From: Thermoleophilia bacterium
GTDB taxonomy: Bacteria > Actinomycetota > Thermoleophilia > Gaiellales > Gaiellaceae
DNA length: 9,051 nucleotides
NCBI GenBank assembly: GCA_014534295.1
Contig: JACVRU010000076.1
Location: 1 to 9,051, forward strand
Direction: 5' to 3'
Part shown: one piece after another, positions 5,685-9,051 of the stretch
Numbering within the stretch: position 1 is the stretch's first letter
Layout of the letters: every line of letters begins with the position of its first letter
Notes under the pieces: model-generated
Seen by the model: the letters and a program-made list of their open reading frames with translations, nothing else
What the model was told of the DNA's origin: nothing
Databases searched by the model: none
Made by a program: the position numbers and the translations under genes

Positions 5685-5906
5685 GTGACGCCCGCGCTGG
5701 CCGTGATCCAGGTGCTCCTCTCGTTCGCGCTGATGGGGCTGATCCTCATGCACTCGGGGCGCGAGGCCGGGCTCGGCGGCATGGGCTTCTCACCGATGTC
5801 GCACGGCGGCACCCACATCGTCGAGCGCAACCTCACGAGGCTGACGGTCCTCGTCGCCCTCCTCTTCGGGGTCAACACCATCCTGCTCTATCACCAGCTC
5901 GCCTAG
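5685..5906 (+). CDS. secG: preprotein translocase subunit SecG
   Basis: This 73-residue inner-membrane protein is the small auxiliary subunit of the SecYEG channel, which helps exported proteins cross the membrane. It has the usual two-helix hairpin: TM1 at about 4-22 (ALAVIQVLLSFALMGLILM), a cytoplasmic loop 'HSGREAGLGGMGFSPMSHGG' with the conserved G-L-x-G-x-x-G pattern, and TM2 at about 51-69 (LTRLTVLVALLFGVNTILL). Length is normal for an actinobacterial SecG. The GTG start is leaderless-like. Its TAG stop shares two bases with the TAG of the convergent tldE/pmbA gene (CTAG at 5903-5906), so there is no intergenic gap. Confidence 0.92.
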   Translation: MTPALAVIQVLLSFALMGLILMHSGREAGLGGMGFSPMSHGGTHIVERNLTRLTVLVALLFGVNTILLYHQLA

Positions 5907-7258
5907 AGCCCCGGGCCGCCCCCGATCCCCGTGACGTTGAAGCGGGCGGTCGCGAGTGCCGGCACGAGCGCGGCCCGCGCGATGCGCTCGCCGTAGAAGT
6001 CGCTCCCGTTGACGAGCGCGAGCTCGCGCCCGAGGGCTGGAACTTCCCCGAGCAGCTCCGGAACGGCGACGGTGAAGCGGAGGTTCGGCAGCGGCTCGGC
6101 CCGGCGGCCGTCGCGGATCCGGAATGTCCCGTCCCGGGTCATCCCGGTCAGGATCCCCTCCCGCGGGTCGACGATCCCGAGGTAATGCAGCCGCGTCACG
6201 TGGATCCCGTCGCCGACCACCTCGGCGAGCTCGTCGGCCGATGCGTCCCCGGGGGTGAGGCTGAGGGACGACGGGACGGCGCCGTACATGCGGAACTCCG
6301 GCGGCCCGGCGTGCCCGGTCGACTCGCGGCCTGCCCGCGCCGCGGTCGCCCGATCCCAGACCGCGCCCCGGAGGACGCCCGCCTCGACGAGCGGGACGCG
6401 CCGGGCGGGCGTCCCCTCGAAGTCGAGCGCCCGCGGCAGGCCGCGCGGATCGAGCGGGTCGTCGACGAGCGTCACCTGCTCGTCGAAGACGCGCTCGCCG
6501 ATCTTCCCCGCCGCGTAGCTCCGCTCCTCCACGAGCCCGAGCCCGTTGAACGCGTCGAAGGCGAAGTAGTCGAGCAGCTCCGCGACCGCGTACGGCTCGA
6601 GCACCGCGCGGTACGGCGCGGGCTCCAGCTCCCCGGGATCGCGGGTGCGGAGCGCTTTCGCCACCGCCTCGCGCGCCACTGCCGCCGCGTCGAGCTCGCC
6701 GACGCGCCAGCCCGTGGCCTCGGCGTACCCGGAGGCGCCGTGGTCGGCGGCAAGGACGAGGACGGTCGAGTCGGTCGCCCGCTGCTCGGCGCGCTGGCCC
6801 GAGGTCGACGCGACCGCGAGCGCGGTGGTGCCGGCGGTCGCGTAGCCGTACAGGCCGAGGTCGCCGCTCTCGTCGAGCGCGCCGCGCGCGAGGCTCGCCA
6901 GCCCCTCGGGCGAGAGCGAGGCCGTCTCCTCGTCGTAGCCCTCGATCTCCGGGGTCGGCGCGGCCGGAGCCAGGCCGGGGAAGCCCGGATCGGGGCGGGC
7001 ACTGTCGGCGGCCTCGGCCGCGCGGCGGGCGAGCTCGGCCAGCGCCTCCTGCGAGAGCCGGTTCGTCGCAGCCGCACCGATGTGGCCGTCGCGGACGACG
7101 CGTAGGCGCACGACCGCGTTGTCGACGAGGGTCGGCTGGTGGATCTGCGAGGCAGCGAAGCGCGCCAGGCCGGAGCGCTCGGCGTGGATGACCGCTTCCG
7201 CCTCGTCCGCCTCGGCGGCCGCGAGCGCCCGCTCGGCCGCCTCGAGCCAGTCGTTCAC
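5903..7258 (-). CDS. pmbA: TldE/PmbA family protein, partner of TldD
   Basis: This 451-residue cytoplasmic protein is the non-catalytic half of the TldD-TldE heterodimeric metalloprotease, which trims unfolded peptides and, in some bacteria, matures RiPP leaders such as microcin B17. Family blocks are seen at 'VDNAVVRLRVVRDGHIGAAATN' (45-66), 'ASGYAEATGWRVGELD' (175-190), 'GLGLVEERSYAAGKIGERVFDEQVTLVDDPLDP' (239-271), 'GTPARRVPLVEAGVLRGAVWD' (282-302), 'TGHAGPPEFRMYGAVPSSLSLTPG' (314-337) and 'GIVDPREGILTGMTRDGTFRIRDG' (361-384). It has no HExxxH, as expected for TldE. The GTG start makes a 4-nt GTGA overlap with the tldD stop, so the pair is co-transcribed and coupled at about 1:1. The longer frame upstream is antiparallel-coded shadow within tldD. 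Confidence 0.93.
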   Translation of the reverse strand: MNDWLEAAERALAAAEADEAEAVIHAERSGLARFAASQIHQPTLVDNAVVRLRVVRDGHIGAAATNRLSQEALAELARRAAEAADSARPDPGFPGLAPAAPTPEIEGYDEETASLSPEGLASLARGALDESGDLGLYGYATAGTTALAVASTSGQRAEQRATDSTVLVLAADHGASGYAEATGWRVGELDAAAVAREAVAKALRTRDPGELEPAPYRAVLEPYAVAELLDYFAFDAFNGLGLVEERSYAAGKIGERVFDEQVTLVDDPLDPRGLPRALDFEGTPARRVPLVEAGVLRGAVWDRATAARAGRESTGHAGPPEFRMYGAVPSSLSLTPGDASADELAEVVGDGIHVTRLHYLGIVDPREGILTGMTRDGTFRIRDGRRAEPLPNLRFTVAVPELLGEVPALGRELALVNGSDFYGERIARAALVPALATARFNVTGIGGGPGL

Positions 7259-8667
7259 GCGTGGACGCCCACCTCGACGTCGCGGAACCGCCCCGGCGAG
7301 GCGCCGTGGGAGACGTGTGCGACCTGGCCGGGCTGGCCCTTGCCGCAGTTCGTCGCGCCGATCACGACCCAGTGCTCCGGCCCGGCCAGGCCGTCGAGGC
7401 TCGCCCAGAACGGCGGCGTGATCCCGGTGTAGGTCGCGTCCCGGTGCAGCCGGCCGCGCTTCCCGCCCTTGATCTCCCAGGCGGCCTCGGTGCCGAACTG
7501 GAAGTTGAGCCGCTTGTCGTCGATCGACCAGCTCTTGTTCGTCTCCAGGTAGACGCCCTCGTCGACGTCGGCGAGCAGCTCCTCGACGCTGCCCTCGCCC
7601 GGCTCGAGCGACAGGTTCGTCATGCGGACGAGCGGCATCCGGTTCCAGCTGTCGGCGCGCATCGAGCCGCCTCCTCCGAGCTCCCGCGAGGAGAGGAAGC
7701 GCCGCAGGACTCCCGCCTCGACGATTGCCTCCCGTCGCGCTGGCGAGCCCTCGTCGTCGACCGCGAACGAGCCCAACCCGCCGGCCAGGGTCGCGTCGGC
7801 GGTCACGTTCATCAGCTCGGAGCCGTACTGCAGCGAGCCGAGATCCGCCTGCGAGAGGAAGCTCGTCCCCGCGTAGGCCGCCTCGGTGCCGAGGATGCGG
7901 TCGAGCTCGATCGGGTGGCCGACCGACTCGTGGAGCTGGGCGACCATCTGGTCGGCGTCGAGAACGACGGTGGTGCGGCCCGCGGGACAGACAGGTGCGC
8001 GTGTCAGCGCGACCGCCTCCTCGCCGACGCGCGCCGACTCGCGCTCGAAGGCGAAGCCCTCGACGAGTTCCCAACCGGCCTGCCCGCTCCAGCCTCCGAA
8101 GCCGGCCGGGTAGCTGCGCGTCTGCACGACGCCGTCCGTGGCGGCGATTGCCTGGATGCCGCCCCCGCACTCGACCCGCTCCTGGTCGGCCTCGACGCCG
8201 TCGGTCGTCGCCAGCAGCTTGCGCTCGCGGAACGCGCGCAGCGTCGCGGACGTGACGATGACGCCGTCCCGCCGCATCCCCTCCTCGGCCCCGAGGCAGA
8301 GGCCGACCTTGTCGCCGACGGAGATCGCGAACGGATCGACGCGCATCGGCGTCCCGTACTCGGCGCTTTGCGCCTCCACGGGCGCGAGCCGTCTTCGTCC
8401 GCCGCCCGCGGCCCGGGCGAAGGCGCAGGCACGGCTGGCGGCCTCGCGGGCGCCTTCCTCCGTCAGCCGGCGGTCGCAGGCGAAGCCCCAGCCGCCGTCG
8501 ACGAGCACGCGGACGCCGATCCCCTCGCTCTCCTGGTCGTTGACCGTGAGGACCTCGCCGTTTCGCGTGGCGACGACCTGGTCGCGGCGGGAGAGCGCGC
8601 GGGCGTCGGCGTACGCGGCGCCCCCGGCGACGGCCGCGTCGAGCGCCTCGGCACAGAGCGCGCGCAT
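7255..8667 (-). CDS. tldD: TldD family zinc metalloprotease
   Basis: This 470-residue protein is the catalytic subunit of the TldD/TldE peptidase. The metal site HESVGH (246-251, HExxxH) sits in 'DQMVAQLHESVGHPIELDRILG', and the C-terminal 'ATNCGKGQPGQ' contains C441, the likely third ligand by comparison with E. coli TldD. Other family blocks are 'GIGVRVLVDGGWGFA' (49-63), 'SELMNVTADATL' (283-294) and 'ETNKSWSIDDKRLNFQFGTE' (375-394). Length is close to the 481 residues of E. coli TldD. The ATG at 8667 is chosen because a -10-like TAGAGT lies 7 nt upstream on the minus strand; the frame is open further upstream, but through the tRNA gene. The gene diverges from tRNA-Leu. No RiPP precursor or cyclodehydratase is nearby, so a general proteolytic role is more likely here. 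Confidence 0.95.
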   Translation of the reverse strand: MRALCAEALDAAVAGGAAYADARALSRRDQVVATRNGEVLTVNDQESEGIGVRVLVDGGWGFACDRRLTEEGAREAASRACAFARAAGGGRRRLAPVEAQSAEYGTPMRVDPFAISVGDKVGLCLGAEEGMRRDGVIVTSATLRAFRERKLLATTDGVEADQERVECGGGIQAIAATDGVVQTRSYPAGFGGWSGQAGWELVEGFAFERESARVGEEAVALTRAPVCPAGRTTVVLDADQMVAQLHESVGHPIELDRILGTEAAYAGTSFLSQADLGSLQYGSELMNVTADATLAGGLGSFAVDDEGSPARREAIVEAGVLRRFLSSRELGGGGSMRADSWNRMPLVRMTNLSLEPGEGSVEELLADVDEGVYLETNKSWSIDDKRLNFQFGTEAAWEIKGGKRGRLHRDATYTGITPPFWASLDGLAGPEHWVVIGATNCGKGQPGQVAHVSHGASPGRFRDVEVGVHA

Positions 8668-8674
8668 CCGGCTG

Positions 8675-8680
8675 ACTCTA
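8675..8680 (-). promoter_or_regulatory. -10 box of the tldD-pmbA operon, leaderless
   Basis: On the minus strand TAGAGT is followed by CAGCCGG (7 nt) and then the ATG of tldD. No convincing -35 hexamer is seen at 16-18 nt spacing. The box lies 8 nt from the -10 of the divergent tRNA-Leu gene, so the two promoters overlap and may compete. Confidence 0.45.
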
Positions 8681-8688
8681 ACCGCGGC

Positions 8689-8694
8689 TACAAT
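8689..8694 (+). promoter_or_regulatory. -10 box of tRNA-Leu
   Basis: TACAAT (5 of 6 matches to TATAAT) ends 11 nt before the mature 5' end of the tRNA, giving a leader of about five bases for RNase P to remove. No good -35 was found at normal spacing. Confidence 0.5.
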
Positions 8695-8705
8695 CCTGGA
8701 TGCCA

Positions 8706-8790
<85 letters not shown>

Positions 8791-8795
8791 CTTTC

Positions 8796-8853
8796 CCGAT
8801 CGGAGTCCGGCTCCGGCTAAGCCGGAGCCATGACGACTCCGATCGGATTCTTT
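8796..8853 (+). terminator. long nested hairpin after tRNA-Leu, probable terminator
   Basis: The outer arms CCGATCGGAGTC (8796-8807) and GACTCCGATCGG (8835-8846) are perfect. Within them the arms GGCTCCGGC (8809-8817) and GCCGGAGCC (8821-8829) close on a TAA loop, leaving one unpaired base on the left and five (ATGAC) on the right. The short tail ATTCTTT follows. The stem is very strong although the T-run is imperfect. It would end the tRNA transcript and insulate the lexA promoter, whose -35 begins at 8852 inside the tail. Confidence 0.72.
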
Positions 8854-8880
8854 GACGCCGTCCGAAGGAGTCTCTAATCT
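8852..8880 (+). promoter_or_regulatory. sigma-A-type promoter of lexA
   Basis: The -35 TTGACG (8852-8857) and -10 TAATCT (8875-8880) are separated by exactly 17 nt. This is the best complete vegetative promoter in the window. Transcription should start near 8886-8888, at the left edge of the SOS box, leaving a leader of about 33 nt. Confidence 0.75.
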
Positions 8881-8885
8881 TTCGG

Positions 8886-8899
8886 CGAACACACGTTCG
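8886..8899. promoter_or_regulatory. LexA operator (SOS box)
   Basis: CGAACACACGTTCG is a perfect match to the Gram-positive/actinobacterial SOS-box form CGAAC-N4-GTTCG. It starts 6 nt after the -10 box and spans the expected transcription start, so LexA bound here would shut its own promoter until DNA damage triggers self-cleavage. Confidence 0.92.
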
Positions 8900-8907
8900 T
8901 AATCGCC

Positions 8908-8915
8908 AAAGGAGG
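8908..8915 (+). promoter_or_regulatory. strong Shine-Dalgarno of lexA
   Basis: AAAGGAGG lies 5 nt before TTG 8921 and decides that uncommon start codon. Among the upstream regions examined here it is the only near-perfect Shine-Dalgarno, in contrast with the leaderless-looking neighbours. Confidence 0.85.
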
Positions 8916-8920
8916 CCGCG

Positions 8921-9051
8921 TTGCTCACCGGCAGACAGCAGGAGATCTTCGATTTCTTGGTCGGGTACCAGGAGCAGCACGGCTACCCGCCAACCGTGCG
9001 GGAGATCGGCGAGGCGGTCGGCCTCGCGTCCCCGTCGACGGTGCACGCGCA
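8921..9051 (+). CDS. lexA: LexA repressor, 3' partial
   Basis: These are the first 43 codons of the SOS repressor, cut by the window edge. The translation MLTGRQQEIFDFLVGYQEQ, then GYPPTVREIGEAVGLASPSTVHA, is the LexA N-terminal winged-helix DNA-binding domain. 'LTxRQxEIxxFI' is helix 1, 'PPTVREIGEAVGL' is helix 2, and 'SPSTVHA' begins the recognition helix. The peptidase domain with its Ser-Lys dyad and the Ala-Gly cleavage site lies outside the window. The TTG start is fixed by the Shine-Dalgarno. The protein represses DNA-damage genes, and autoregulation is supported by the SOS box over its own promoter. Confidence 0.96.
   Translation, partial: MLTGRQQEIFDFLVGYQEQHGYPPTVREIGEAVGLASPSTVHA

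Overview
The window is GC-rich, densely packed bacterial DNA. Several features point to an actinobacterium: the lexA operator has the Gram-positive/actinobacterial form CGAAC-N4-GTTCG, four genes look leaderless with a -10 box exactly 7 nt before the start codon, and GTG/TTG starts are common. The protein style resembles Thermoleophilia (Gaiellales/Solirubrobacterales), but that placement is a judgement from the sequence and not a search result.

Layout. (1) 2-991 (+): the C-terminal ~60% of a B12-dependent acyl-CoA mutase large subunit (methylmalonyl/isobutyryl-CoA mutase family). (2) 1041-1352 (-): a small putative helix-turn-helix protein. (3) 1436-4028 (-): a three-gene ABC-2 (DUF990-type) transporter operon, one ATPase followed by two membrane subunits joined by overlapping stop/start codons. 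(4) 4065-5051 (+): a GT4-family glycosyltransferase diverging from the ABC operon, with a small TPR-like protein (4987-5217, -) antisense to its tail. (5) 5258-5644 (+): a receiver-only response regulator. (6) 5685-5906 (+): secG. (7) 5903-8667 (-): the tldD-tldE(pmbA) metalloprotease pair. (8) 8706-8790 (+): tRNA-Leu(GAG), then a strong hairpin. (9) 8921-end (+): the start of lexA, with a readable promoter and SOS box.

The most notable unexplained signal is a 21-bp palindrome (arms CAAGTAACA / TGTTACTTG around three variable bases). It occurs four times, at 1016-1036, 1411-1431, 4047-4067 and 5638-5658, and always at a gene border. Two copies bracket the small HTH gene. One lies between the divergent ABC operon and the glycosyltransferase, covers the ABC -35 region and supplies the TTG start of the glycosyltransferase. 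One supplies the stop codon of the response regulator and covers the -35 region of secG. This is either an operator of an undescribed regulon or a dispersed intergenic palindromic repeat; a genome-wide count and context would decide.

The genes do not form one pathway. Most look like housekeeping or conserved genes (secretion, protease maturation, SOS control, acyl-CoA metabolism, export). No phage, insertion sequence, CRISPR array or defence cluster is visible.
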